Assembly: GCA_030704615.1 (NCBI GenBank)
Contig: CM060731.1
Span: 71,220,756-71,280,755 of the forward strand
DNA: 60,000 nt
Direction of reading: 5' to 3'
From: Takakia lepidozioides
Taxonomy: Eukaryota; Streptophyta; Takakiopsida; Takakiales; Takakiaceae
A program made the translations under genes and the position numbers. This document shows, piece by piece, positions 1-11,804 of this stretch; positions within the stretch are counted from its first letter, which is position 1, and every line of letters starts with the position of its first letter. The notes below the pieces were generated by a model that was not told the origin of the DNA, searched no databases, and saw nothing but the letters and a program-made list of their open reading frames with translations.

Positions 1-2774
1 CAGACTCGTCAACAATACCGCCAGACATGTCCAGGTACCACGGGCATCCAACGAGATGCGCGGGATGCCATTGTTTCTGCATCTCGGGTGTGTAGACACA
101 GCTTGGGCCCGCCACGGTCCAAGCCATGAAGAACGGGGGCTCTTGAGCCAGGGCCCCTGTCTGAAGGAGCACGTATTTCATATACCTGCAAGGCAGTCAG
201 CATGCGTGAGCAAAAGTTGAGACCAACCTACTGGCAGAGTGCCACCGAAAACATAAAATGCGAATGCGGTGCCGCATTTCCGAGACAAACCTCGTAACCA
301 GGCTTCGCATACAAGGGCAGCTGTGCTTCACCTGTAAACAATTCGCATTGCAGCTTTCCCCGCTCCCTCCTGATGTGTAAACTCCACGCTCCTTCTTGCT
401 GTCTGTAGCTCTCTGGCGAAAAGGTTGTCCTTGTACGCACATCTGAAACGTGTCACGTAGTCTTCCAATGTCTGTGTTCCATCCCATTTGACGTACAAGC
501 CGAACGAATTTGTGTGCATTACGACTTGCTCCTTCGCATTCGACATTACCTGCGATTCCCAAATGCATTGTCACGTAGCAGTTCAGGGAATTCATGTCAG
601 AAAAGCAAATCTGGGGAAGTACCTTGAATTACCTGGAACCACCAAGTCATACGGTTGAGCCACACATCCACTGCAGGGTCGGAAACTTCCAGTGGAAAAG
701 ACCACATTGTCCTTATGCTCTCGGATGCATTCCAGATCGACAGCCACCGTGTCTGCCATTTCCGATCCAATGTCAGGAGCTGGAAGAGAGTGGCTATTGC
801 TAGGAAGGAACTTCAGTGCATTGAAACCTCACCTTCTCTTTCGCCTCCACACATGCCGTTGAGAGGTGATGCAGTTTCTCCAATTGCATGGTCGGCTGCA
901 TGGCCCGAGAATAGTGTTTTGCAATCTCGGGGATGAAGTCCTTTCCAAGTGCCGGATCTGCAATTGCCACCAGCTTCACAAGCTTTGACTTGTATTTGGT
1001 TCTGGACTTGACACCGGCTTCCTTCAAGTGCTCAGTCAATGACTGCAACGTTTTGACCTGCCCCTCACTTTCCATGAAGAAGCGTTTGGCATGGGCCAAA
1101 TCCAGCTTGATGTTTGACTGCCAACAAAAACATGCAGAAGCGTTACATTCGATTCATGTGGAAACATTACTGAAAATTGGGGAAGGATGAGCAGAGGGAA
1201 ATTGGAGGACGACTTACTTCGTATATCACCTCCACCATTCCATCCATAGTGAGACGATACCATGTCCGGTCTGTTTTTGCAACGGCTTTCTGAATGAGCT
1301 CGGGCTCCAGCATTTCCGCAAACATCTGCGGATCAGTGAGACCAGTTTTCCTCACCCTGTACAGCATATGTGCCATGTGGGTATGCACGTACGCATTTTC
1401 AGTGACCCTGCAAGGCACACTCTCCAGTTCAGTACACGGAAGCACGGAAACAAACCAGAATGGAAACCGAAATGCGGCACCGCATTTCGAACGTGCTAGG
1501 GAGGGTATGAGTATCTTACGAGTTGAGGTCCGCCATGGCATTCTTGAGCAGGGAGGAGTCTGCCGCCTTCACCTTGAGGATGACACACTCCACCATGTAA
1601 TGCCAGCCAATGTGCTTGGCATGGTTCTGCTTGATGTACTCCCACCAGGCGAGAAGTCGGTGATTCCCGTCCCACACAAAGAACATTTTACCCGACATAT
1701 GGCCGAAGTCTGGATCACCCTTCAGCGTCGCCTCGAATTCGTGGTTGCGAGTGTGCCAGTGGGTATCCCACGTTGACAATTCATCGGCAGTGGGTCCACG
1801 AGTTTCGCCGTCCTCATTCTCAATGGAAACGTAAAACGCTGCCGATCCCAGACGGTACCCTTCTCGAAATGCGAACTTGAGCTTATCCACATCTCCGGGA
1901 AGGGCCTGCCTGACGATGGGAAGGGAGACCATGCGACAGAGTGGGATTCGAAGAGTCCGCTGGAATACCCTGCTGCCCAGAACTCTGCCAATGCTACTGT
2001 GTGTCTCCTCCAACATTTTATCCGCTGCACTTTTGAAATCCTCCGGAGACATGTCTGTAGGTGCCGGTAGTGGCTGAGCAGCTGGAGCATCCTCAACTGG
2101 AGCTGCACTCTGGGGCCTGTCTGCGGGCAATTCTGCCATTGCAGAGGCCTCCTCCGGGCCTGCTTGCTCATCGGTGGTGAGGTCTTGCTGCGAAGTTGAG
2201 CGGCAGCACCCTCCTCCGGTACCAAATCGAGATCAACGGTCGATCCCATTGCCTTCGCTGCAGCAGAGTCGGCCCCAACATCTGCAGGCGGGAAATCCTC
2301 CAGGAACTGAGCTTCAGCTCGTGGAAGCGGTTTTGCGGGAGATTGTTCGCCCGTCGCCCTGATTGCCTTCTGCTTCCTCATCCTTGCAGGTGAAGGTGTC
2401 TGCTGCAATTGAATCTGTCTTCTACCCTGCTGCTTCATTCGCGTTGGGGGGGGTGAATCGGCCTGAGCCGGTTCAGAAGCCAGTAGAGGGACGGGCTGCT
2501 TCTTCTTCGACTTTGCTGGAGAAGGGCCCGACCCCTGCTGGCGATTCTCCATGACCGAAGAACGCGAGTCGATCTCTGGGACTTTGAACTTGCCCTTCGA
2601 AGACGCGTCTTTGAATCGCAGAGGGCTAGGCCCGGCAGGAATACCCGCGCTCGGGGATCGGGTGGGTGTACGTGCTGCAGCTAGCTCCTCGGACTCTTCC
2701 TGCGGCTCTTCGGATTCCTGCGATCCCTCCAGCACGTCCACCTTTCCTGTTAGGCATGCAAACATGTTCTGCAT
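1..2774 (-). CDS. ParB/Srx-like domain protein, multi-exon, 3' part off the left edge
   Basis: I read exons, in transcription order, at about 2,774-1,520, 1,407-1,218, 1,117-833, 549-332 and 185 to beyond base 1; splice phases agree at each junction. The N-terminal part is Pro/Ala/Glu-rich and probably disordered. The middle holds VWDGNHRLLAW (about 1,636-1,680), which resembles the DG.HR box of ParB N-terminal and sulfiredoxin-like domains. Later exons are helical and end in a segment rich in Trp, Pro and Gly. The reading frame changes once near 2,150-2,260 without a convincing intron, so there is either a small indel or a missed splice. The ATG near 2,774 is the first plausible start, but an upstream exon is possible. 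It is divergent from the SWIM transposase gene, with the palindrome array between them, so both may belong to one mobile element. Biochemical role unknown; a DNA-binding or nuclease function is only an inference from the ParB-like box. Confidence 0.55.
261..282. repeat. Single GCGG-TG-CCGC palindrome inside an intron
   Basis: A copy of the array palindrome (arms AATGCGG and CCGCATT around TG) lies inside the intron 186-331 of the ParB-like gene, about 3 kb from the main array. Confidence 0.75.
1441..1497. repeat. Single GCGG-CA-CCGC palindrome with outer inverted arms, in an intron
   Basis: The core (arms CGAAATGCGG and CCGCATTTCG around CA, 1,468-1,489) sits in the intron 1,408-1,519. Outer AGCACG and CGTGCT arms extend the dyad. 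Confidence 0.75.
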
Positions 2775-3389
2775 TCAAGTCTCCTAGCATTCAGTCTAAG
2801 AATTACAGAAGCAAAATGGGGGGTTCGGTGCTCGATCAGCTGCGCGCAGCCCGATCGCATGGAGCTCTCACTGGTGGCTGGGTTGCCTGAGTGGCCTGCT
2901 GCTCGGAGATGGCAATCTCCTCCTGTAGACGCATCTGCTTCCTCCCCTTCGGCATTGGCCTACGTCCGAAGTATAATTTCCGGAGCTTGCGACGAGGTCT
3001 CCTGCTGGTGCACGAACTCCCCCCCTCTCAGGTTCGAGCATAAGAAGAACAGAGAGAGGGAAAAGGGCCAAAGAGTGCAGATGGAAAGGGCGCGAGAGGG
3101 GTGACTGAGGAGACACGACAAAAGTAGATGAAACGGCGGTGATGCACCACTTGGGTTCGAAAGGGTTGGACGAAAGTGTCTCCTCGGTGGAGTTTGCGTC
3201 ATTACGAAATTCGAATCGTTGAGGGTACGCCTGCCGTCCGAAAAACAAACATCATTATCCAACGGTCAGGCCGCGCCGCCTCATGCCCCTTCAGTCAGAT
3301 AGAGTGCCGACATGTGCAGCAATTCCGTTGCTCCACGTGTTCACATTTCAAGGGCATTTCCGTCCCAGCGTCTGATGAGTTGGAGCGAA

Positions 3390-5070
3390 AATGCGAATGC
3401 GGCGCCGCATTTCCGTTAAGTACCCACAGCTCTACACATCCGTACTTGTTGGAAGAAAATGCGGCACCGCATTTCCGTTCCACCTTCACATACCTTAGTT
3501 GTTGAACGGAAATACGGTGCCGCATTTCCGTCCCACAGCTCCAAGTATGAGATTCAAAAGGGAAATGCGGCGCCGCATTTCCGTTCTGGAATGTCGAAAG
3601 GTGCGATTGGGACGGGAATGAGGCACAACATTTCAGTTCCCGTGGTTCATGATTTTCAATGTGAACGGAAATGCGGTACCGCATTTCCGTTCCCACTTCA
3701 CATCCGTTAGATGATGAATGGAAATGTCGTGCCACATTTCCGTTCGGGAAAGTATAGAGGTCTAACCTGGACAGAAATGCGGTGCCGCATTTCCGGTCCG
3801 GAAAGTTTGAAGGTCTCACATGGATGGAAATGCGGCTACTACTCATTTTCGTAGCACAGCTCCAGGCCCAATATACAAAACGGAAATGCGGCGCCGCATT
3901 TCCGTTCTAGAATGTCGGAAGGTGCGACTCGAACGGAAATGCGGTGCCGGATTTCTGTTCCCGTTGCGCACGATTTTCAGTCAGAATGGAAATGCGGTAC
4001 CGCATTTCCGTTCTGTAGAGTATTAACGTCTGACGCTGGCGGAAATGCCGTGCCGCATTTTCGTTCCACAGCTCCATGCCTCACATACAAAACGGAAATG
4101 CGGCGCCGCATTTCCGTTTTGGAATGTCGGAAGGTGCGACTCCGACGGAAATGCGGTACCGCATTTCAGTTCCGAGGTTTCAGGATATTTCATCAGAACG
4201 GAAATGCGGTGCCGCATTTCCCTTTTGAATCTAATACATTCCGTTCTGGAATGTTGGGAGGTGCGACTCGGATGGAAATGCGTTGCCGCATTTCAGTTCC
4301 GACGGTTCACGATTTTCAGTCAGAACGGAAATGCGGTACCGCATTTCCGTTCTGGAATGTTGGTAGGTGCGACTCGGATGGAAATACGGTGCCGCATTTT
4401 AGTTCAGATGGTTCACGATTTTCAGTCAGAACGGAAATGCGTTGCCGCATTTCCGTTCTGGATAGTATGAATGTCTCAAGCGGTCGGAATTGCGCTGTAT
4501 GAAGCTGTCGGAATCGCACTCGGCTCCATGCATCAGATACAAAATGGAAATGCGGCGCCGCATTTCCGTTCTGGAATGTCGAAAAGTGCGACTCGGACGG
4601 AAATGCGGTGCCGCATTTCTGTTCCCGTTGTTCGTAAATCTCAATCAGAACGGAAATGCGGTACCGCATTTCCGTTCTGGAGAGTATGAATGTATTTTAA
4701 GGACGGAAATGTGCTGCAACATTTCAATCCCTCAGCTCCATGCATCAGATACAAAATGGAAATGCGGCGCCGCTTTTCCGTTTTGCAATGTCGGAAAAGT
4801 GCGACTCGGACGGAAATGCGGTGCCGCATTTCTGTTCCCGTTGTTCATAAATCTCAATCAGAACGGAAATGCGGTACCGCATTTCCGTTCCGACCTTCAC
4901 ATACCGTGCTTGCTGGATGGAAATGCGTTACCGCATTTCCGTTCTGGAGAGTATAAAGGTTTCCCCCGGACGGAAACTCGGTGCCGCATTTCCGTCGCTC
5001 TGGTGCATGACCAAGATGCAATACGGAAATGCGGCGCCGTATTTCCGTCCACCAGCAATCGAAAGAATCA
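3390..5070. repeat. Array of about 30 palindromes, spacing about 50 bp
   Basis: Each unit is GGAAATGCGG, a 2-base centre, then CCGCATTTCC. CG and TA centres make perfect dyads; TG and CA centres break symmetry only at the middle. Units recur every 50-55 bp between 3,390 and 5,070. The spacers are not unique: recurrent forms begin TCTGGAATGTCGAAAGGTGC, TCCCGTTGTTC and CAGATACAAAA. Several units are decayed (near 3,611, 3,825, 4,705). Some spacers and centres recur in a fixed order about every 210 bp. Translations here only read the repeat (RHRISV, NAAPHF) and are not genes. The array fills the intergenic space between the divergent ParB-like and SWIM-transposase genes, so it may be a shared control region, a transposase or replication binding array, or a satellite. 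Confidence 0.92.
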
Positions 5071-5471
5071 CTCGGGACGGGAAATCTGGAACCTGAATGG
5101 GTTGCATTGTTCCGAAACAACACAATTGCGGCCAGTCTTGATGAGCACAACTTGGTTGTCTGACCGTTTTAACCAAGTCCTGGCACTTGTCAGTGCGAAC
5201 GTTCCTGTCTGCACCGAGAATACTGCTGGTCCACCTCAGGAGAAACTGTCAGGAGATGTTATTTCGTCGCCGAATCGGCCATCATTGTCATACTCACTGG
5301 CTATGGAATCAAACCTCCCACCTTCATGCATGTAGCTTGAAACAATACTTTCCACTTCAATGTGCGACTTCCAATCGTCGATGGACTCCGCAGATCCACT
5401 TAGATGGTGCCTGTGAGCCTTGGTCTGTCGCTATACTGAACCTCGCACTTGCCAACTCCGTGCGGTGTTCG

Positions 5472-8400
5472 ATGGCTCCGAATTCCTACGCTATAGTTTG
5501 CTGTCCTCCGCAACTTGGGAGAGCCTGGATCCCAAACGAGGGAGGACTTTGCAGAGTGACTGAAACTTACCTTTGTTCCAAATTCAAGCTCAAACCGGGC
5601 ACAGTTTATTTGGAAGAAGAAAGGAAGGATGTTCCTGGACAGGTTGACGAGACCATTGTCGTGCTAGGTAACGACGGAGGTTGCGGAATCGAATGGCACG
5701 TTCCCCCGTCAGACACCATCCTGTACCGAGCTGTGGGAATGCCCATTCCCTTTCCGAATCAGTCGCTGCCCACACCATCCACAAAGGAGTCCGGAAACCG
5801 AGAGGCGGCCACTGCCAACAGAGAGGTATGCAACGATAATCATTCCCGACCTGGACCGTCAAGACCCTCCATAGCTTCTCGTGTGGACGTATTCGACATT
5901 TCCGACGAGGAAGATGATTGCATTGAGGTACCCATGTCCTCCACACGGTCGTTCAAATCCGGCATGGACGTCTCTGTAGGTGCTACGTATGTGCCCTCGA
6001 GCATAACTCCAACCCGGTCCATTGTGCAGCTCCTACGACAACATCACCTCGATGGTTCTCGCTCCGAGCTGGCTGCTCTCGACTATGCCAAATTCCCAGT
6101 CAGAAAGGTAACGTTTCTGCCTCCCGAAGTCGATGGTAATGTCATCTTCGAGTTTCCACCTGTTTCTTCGTCAAACAAAGCCTCCGGGATGTTAACAGAC
6201 ATGGATCGAAAGCATGATGGACACCCCTGGTGTGTGACGAAGACCAGTAGCACGAAAATTGCTGATGGTGTTCGTGTACGATATGTCCTCTGTGCGGGGA
6301 AGCTGAGGTGCCTCAATCCCACCTGCTTCCACTTTCTCTCCAAAGGAGGGCGGAGAAACGAGACGGATTGGACTGGCACAACGCATCATCCATTCATTGT
6401 CTCCAGCCAAGCTCCTGCGGGTTCTTTCAAGTGTGCACATTGCAAAGAACCACCGACGTGCATGTCCATGTGCAGAGCCAAGCAATACTACGTTATCCAT
6501 TTGCTCCCGGACTTGACTAGAGCTTGCATACACGTTGGGGTCCACTGCCACCCCTTGGCGAGAGGCAACATGCGTGAGGCTGTGCAGGAAGCACACGACA
6601 TCATAAAAGAGGAGGTGAAATTGAGCCCCGGAGCCAGACCAAAGCAGATTCAGCTGAAGGCAGCCCACAAGATTGCTCTTGGCAAAATCATGTCTGAAGA
6701 TGGTTCCGACCGAGAGCCCTTGACCGAAGACGAGATGCGTGACCTCTTGGAGTCCGTCTCGCACGTTTGTAGTCCGAATGTGCGGAATCACATCGTATCT
6801 TGCAAGCAGGAGTTCGGCAGGGGGTCGGACATGTACTCAATCCTGGAGGTGAAACGAATGACTGGATATGACTACATCCAAGGTAGCAGGTTTCCAGGGC
6901 AAGGCAGCGAATCCGATCGTTGTTACATTTTCAAAATGTCGACGTGTGGGCCTGGGAGTGGAGTCGACTTGGTCACTCGCATGACAACTGGAAACTTGTC
7001 GAATGCTTGGGTGATGTTTGATCACATCAAGCGAATTACAAACCATCAGTGGGTGACTATGGGTGCGCATGTTTATGACTATCACTCCAAGAGGCTCATG
7101 ACGATTGCAATCTGCAAGATGAAAGGGGAGGACACACAGTCCGAGATGCATCTGTGGGAGGGCATAAACGAGCAGATGGCAAGGGCGGGATTGCCAGAGC
7201 CCAATTTCAGGGGATTCATGGCAGACAACGCTCAGGCCAACTGGGCAGCGGTGCGGCGTGTGTACGGTGAGGACCCCAATGTTCCAATGGAGGGGAAAGA
7301 GAGATCCTGTGGATTCCATTGGATGCAGAGTCTATCCCACTACACTACCAAATTTGTTGCTAGCTCATTCCAGGCTGAACACCGTGTCCTTTGTACGGCG
7401 TGGAAGGATGCACCCACATTTGATGACGCGGAGGTTAAGTTTGCTATCATCGAGGCTTGGTGGAACACGTCAGGTGCAGTGGAGACAACCAATCTGGGAG
7501 CATTGCACAGCTGGTTGGGGTGGTGGCATTTTCGGTATCGACAGTTCGGACAGTACATGCGGGAGGTAGGCTGCTGTCAATTTCGTTCATTTGTCTTTCT
7601 GTTACGGACATTTCGATTGGTCCCTCACCATTGTTTGTGTCCTTCTAGGAGCGGTGCTTGGATTCCGACACGGACATGCCGAACACGAATATGGCAGAAT
7701 CGGTCCACTCCTCCTGGCGAGCGTCTTCTGCCGCACATCTGGTGGACGTAGTCATGGCCACAACGGAGGACATCAACAGAGCAATCATGCAGCAAGCCAC
7801 GTACTACAAGTTCCTGAGCGGCAAACAATGGGGCTTTGGGCCGGACAGGGAGGAATTGTTGGTACGAACAGCTTCGAGGTCCAAGAATCCAGTGAAATGG
7901 GCGACAACATTGCGAGAGAAGATCAAAGGGACGCCTCTACACCGTAGAGGTGAACACCTAGAGGGGGACGTCCGGACTCGCCCTGTCAGGCGGAGGATTG
8001 AAGAGGAACCCGGGTGCGAAGAGGATTCCTGGAGATCCGACATGAACATTCGGACAGCACCTCGAGGTCCCGTCATGTTGCCGCACAATGTGTCTTCCAG
8101 CAGTGGAAGCCCAAGAAATTCCAGATCGCCGTCGCCTTCAACCGGGGATTTCGTGCAACAAATTCCCACCGCTCCCTTGCCCCACATTCCGCCCGCTGTT
8201 ATGCAGTATGGCCAAGCCATTGTGGAGACGACTGTGTCTGCATCACAGTGGAGAATTGCTCGCACAAAGCCGTCGTTTCGAGGAAGGTGTTCCGCAATTC
8301 GTGTGGATACACGGCAACGTTGTTTAGAGATGATAAGGAGGAATCCAGATGGGGCTGTCCCTGCTCCTACTTTTACAGGAAGATTTGTCCATGCAAAGTT

Positions 8401-9079
8401 TGCGGAGGCGACAACCACCCAGTTCTGGTTCTGCAGGCACGACATTATGACTTGCGTGTATGGAAAGCCCAAGTACGACATACAAACAATGCCAGAGGCT
8501 CCCCCGGTGTGGCCAGTGGAACCAGGCTGCGATCTGAGTCAGGTTGAGACCGACGCCCTTACCGCCGCAGGATTTCGGACGGTGCAGCGCACTGACGTCC
8601 CCAGACAACCATTTCCGCTTCCACAGCCTCCACCACCGACCCCTGTGAGAGCAAGAACAATGGGACACGACAGCTCTAAGCATCCTACACACCGTTGGGG
8701 GAAACCGAAGAGGCGGCGACCTCCCTCAAAAGTGAACGAGACAAGGATGGGGAATGCACTTCGGATGAACTGTACAATCCAGAGCTCGACAGAAGTGCCC
8801 CCACCAGGATTCGGGCGTGTGTATCAGATGGCCACGGCGGGCTCAGCTGTTTGCAATGAGGTGTACACCATCACCATTTCAGAATTACCCACCTGCAATT
8901 GCACCGACTTCCAGATCATGGCGAACAAGGGGGCATCATACTGCCCTTGCAAGCATTTGTACTACGTGTACCTAAAGAGACTCCGTTGTAATTCCACAAC
9001 TCATCACTTCATACATGCACCAGGGTTGAGCCCCCAGGAGGTTCACACTCTTCTGAATATGGATCCAGGGGACCAGTGA
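5472..9079 (+). CDS. MULE-like transposase with C-terminal SWIM zinc finger
   Basis: Two exons, 5,472-7,565 and 7,649-9,079, join in phase across a GT-AG intron and give about 1,174 aa. I chose the ATG at 5,472 because it is the first in-frame ATG. The N-terminal third is low complexity. Around residues 270-380 there are paired Cys and His residues (RCLNPTC, FKCAHC, HVGVHCH) like the zinc-binding region of Mutator-type proteins. The core contains MADNAQANW near residue 583, which fits a DDE Asp block. The C-terminus has CNC (about 1,114-1,116) and CKH (about 1,131-1,133), the CxC..CxH pattern of a SWIM finger. MULE proteins cut and paste DNA in the nucleus and SWIM fingers bind DNA or protein. 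The frame is intact, so it may be recent, active or domesticated. It lies directly downstream of the palindrome array and opposite the ParB-like gene. Confidence 0.75.
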
Positions 9080-9951
9080 GCTTGGCTTGCGGTCCACATA
9101 CAATGGTACGCCCATCCTTTTCGGATAGTAGAACTGTACTGCTGCCAGTACCTCAGACTCTGGCCACAGAAAGGTCCGACATATGTCTTGCCTACCAGTA
9201 ACCTGTTTTGATCGAACTAAGATATTACTATATCGTTCACTTGTTTCCACGTGCATGTATTTTTGTATGTTGGAGGGTTCATGTTTTTCTGCTTTCCGAA
9301 AACTTGCTCTCCTCGTTCGACCTCCGACAAGGAAATGCGGCGCCGAATTTCCAAGTATCGTCGTAGGTACCCCCAGAGGCGGCCTTCGCCAACACCAAAC
9401 CGCTCCGAAATTTCGCACGTGCGAACCCTAATGCGGCACCCTATTTCCCAGTTCAGTTGCAAACCTTTCCCGCCGAATACCCGAAGAAGACAGAATTGTG
9501 AAGTACTGCAGACTGTATTGGTGCAGACTCCATTGGTTCAATCGCGGCAAAAGGGTCAGCTTCATTCCAATGTTAAGGCATGTAAAACCGCGGAATACTC
9601 TATACAGGCCAGTATGCGACGTCCTTTTGCAGTGGTATACTGGATTTCCCGTTGCACGGTCACTTATTTCCATGAGCGGATCTAAAAAACCATGAGCGAA
9701 CTTGTTACTGACGACATATCTTCGCCGCATTACATGATCTGGAACGTCCAAAAACGGCAAGGTCAAATAAAAAAACTATTATTTTAATACTTGTTTAATC
9801 TGCCGCATTTCCAAATTTGGAGGAGTCCGCTCATGAAATCCGCGTATCTTAGACTTCGGCTCACCGCTCATGCGGCTCATGCGGCTCATGGCTCATGGCT
9901 CATGGTTTCTGCTCATGAAATAGTAAACCGGTGGAATCACAAGGACGTGAC
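9080..9951. other. Non-coding spacer with palindrome remnants and an inverted repeat
   Basis: No convincing gene. It holds two decayed copies of the array palindrome (9,331-9,352 and 9,430-9,449). CATGAGCGG near 9,671 is the reverse complement of CCGCTCATG near 9,829, giving imperfect inverted arms about 150 bp apart. A run of GGCTCATG-type units follows at about 9,865-9,918, immediately before the FCP1-like gene. Confidence 0.6.
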
Positions 9952-11804
9952 ATGGCAGAATTAAAAGTACAGATGCAGAATATGATTGAGTACCAGAAAG
10001 CCATTGTGACCAGATTGGGGATTAATCTACCAAGCGCAGGACCAGTGACATCTACGATGGATACGTCTACTGTGACAGTATCAAAATGTTTGGAATCCCA
10101 ATTTCAAACAGTAACTGGTGCTCACTCTAAGCCCTTATGTCTTCCTGTCACTGATGATCTTTTGAATTTGACCGAGCAGCAGCAGGATACAGGGAAGGCC
10201 AGCTGTGAGGTACACGTGGAAATTCAGCCCTTGCCACGTACAAAGGCAGTAGCAGTCCAGGGGGCAATGGTGACAGAGCCGCCGGGCACACCGGATTCTG
10301 GTATGCAGGTATGTGGGAGTTTAAATGGGGAGGAAGATGCAGACGGGGACAAAACAAACAAGCAGGTTGCTTTAATTTCTCCTGCTCACATGTTGAAGCC
10401 AAATGTCAGTTTACTTCCTGGACCAACGAGGAAGCATTTACTAATTCTGGACTTAAATGGTCTGTTATGTGAATCTTTTCATTCTGCTAATGGGCATGCA
10501 TCCCTTCCCAAAGGTTTTGTGGGGAAGATGTGTGGCAAGAAGATGGTAGTTTTGAGACCACGCTGTTATGAGTTTTTGCAAAAGTGTTTTGAACACTTTG
10601 AGGTGGCGGTGTGGTCTTGTTGCCAAGCTCGCAACTTCTTCCCAATGGTGGACTATATTTTTGCAGCCCACACTAACCTGGTTTTCCAGTGGGATGCCCT
10701 TCACTGTGACGAGGATCCAGTCCTCCCATGCCGTAAGGGGTCTGATTCAAAGCCATTATATTTCAAGAACTTGTCTACAGTGTGGGCAGACTGGCCAGAA
10801 TGGACTTATGATGACACTGTTCTTGTTGACGACACACCAAGAAAGGCGGCAAACAATCCTCCCTTCAGTGGGTTTTTTCCAGAGCCATGGAAGGTGCAAC
10901 CAGATTCACCAACTGATGAGTATCTAACAAAGGTGTTGCGGCCTTTCTTGTGGAAGACATCGAAAGCTGCCAGTATTCCCAAGTTTTTGGAGTCTCAGCC
11001 TGTTTTCGGACAACAACCATACAACACTGCTACTGTGAAGGTACAAACATTCTGACAGTGCTCTAGAGGCTACAATTTTGTGGGTTCATTCATTGCATTG
11101 CTTTCCTGGATGCTTCTCCTCGGTTGCTTGATTAATGCTAGGTTTTCTTTGCAGCTTTTCATGTTGGTTTTTTTTGTTTGTTTCATACTTGGATTTTGTT
11201 TCTATTCACTTTTCCTGTTTGCTCATTGCTTTCCTGGTTGTTCTCTAGTCTGTGACACAGGAACTTGTGACAAACAAAGGTGATATTGTCGACAAGCCGG
11301 TACAGACGAGGGGCAACAGTGTCGACCCGGCGAGTAGCCCCCCAAAAGAGGTCTCACCACCACTGGAGACTGCAAATGGAGTAAGTCCAGGCCGTTGTCT
11401 TGTTTGTTTTATTTTTTCCAACCTTGGGGCTCTCTTTAATTCGCAAATGTTGAGTGTCCTAGTCGTGTGTATGTCATGGGTTTTCACATCATGTTCTTTT
11501 TTGTGTGGAGTTGGGATCACAGTTCAAGGTGGGTGACGAGGTTCGGCTGTTGGATGTGAACTCCAAACGCAAGAAATGTGGAGTAGGGCTGATTGTTGCT
11601 CTTCAAGGTGCTGTGGTGGGTTACGGGTACCCTGCTGTGCCCCTTGATTATGCCTGTGTGTACATCAAAGAGGCATGTGTCAGTAACACCCCTCTACCAT
11701 ATGTGAATGGTGTTAGGAAACAGACCGAGTTGGGGCAAGTGGTTGGCCAGTCAACACTTTGGAGTCTAAAGTTACTGAAACTTATGGAGCTGCGGAAGGG
11801 ATAG
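9952..11804 (+). CDS. FCP1/HAD-like phosphatase domain protein with transposon-associated C-terminal domain
   Basis: Exons 9,952-11,040, 11,249-11,380 and about 11,523-11,804 join in phase and encode about 500 aa. I took the ATG at 9,952 (MAELKVQMQNM). Residues 160-350 are an FCP1/NLI-interacting-factor type HAD domain: LILDLNGLL starting at residue 164 (nucleophile position D167), VAVWSCCQARNFFPMVD, and VLVDDTP near residues 291-297. The canonical DxDxT is DLNGL here, so the second acidic residue is Asn; I recall this variant from other plant HAD proteins. Exon 3 (VGDEVRLLD to WSLKLLKLM) resembles the small C-terminal domain found in plant CACTA-associated proteins (DUF8039-like), from memory. 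The combination suggests a transposon-derived or transposon-carried gene rather than a core RNA polymerase II CTD phosphatase. Phosphatase activity is not assured. Confidence 0.6.

Noticed and set aside
3390-5070. The palindrome array as a CRISPR array
   Set aside because: Spacers recur instead of being unique, the repeat units are divergent, and the surrounding genes are intron-containing eukaryotic ones.
3295-5150. Several overlapping open frames across the array
   Set aside because: They translate the repeat itself on both strands (RHRISV, NAAPHF) with no independent protein signal.
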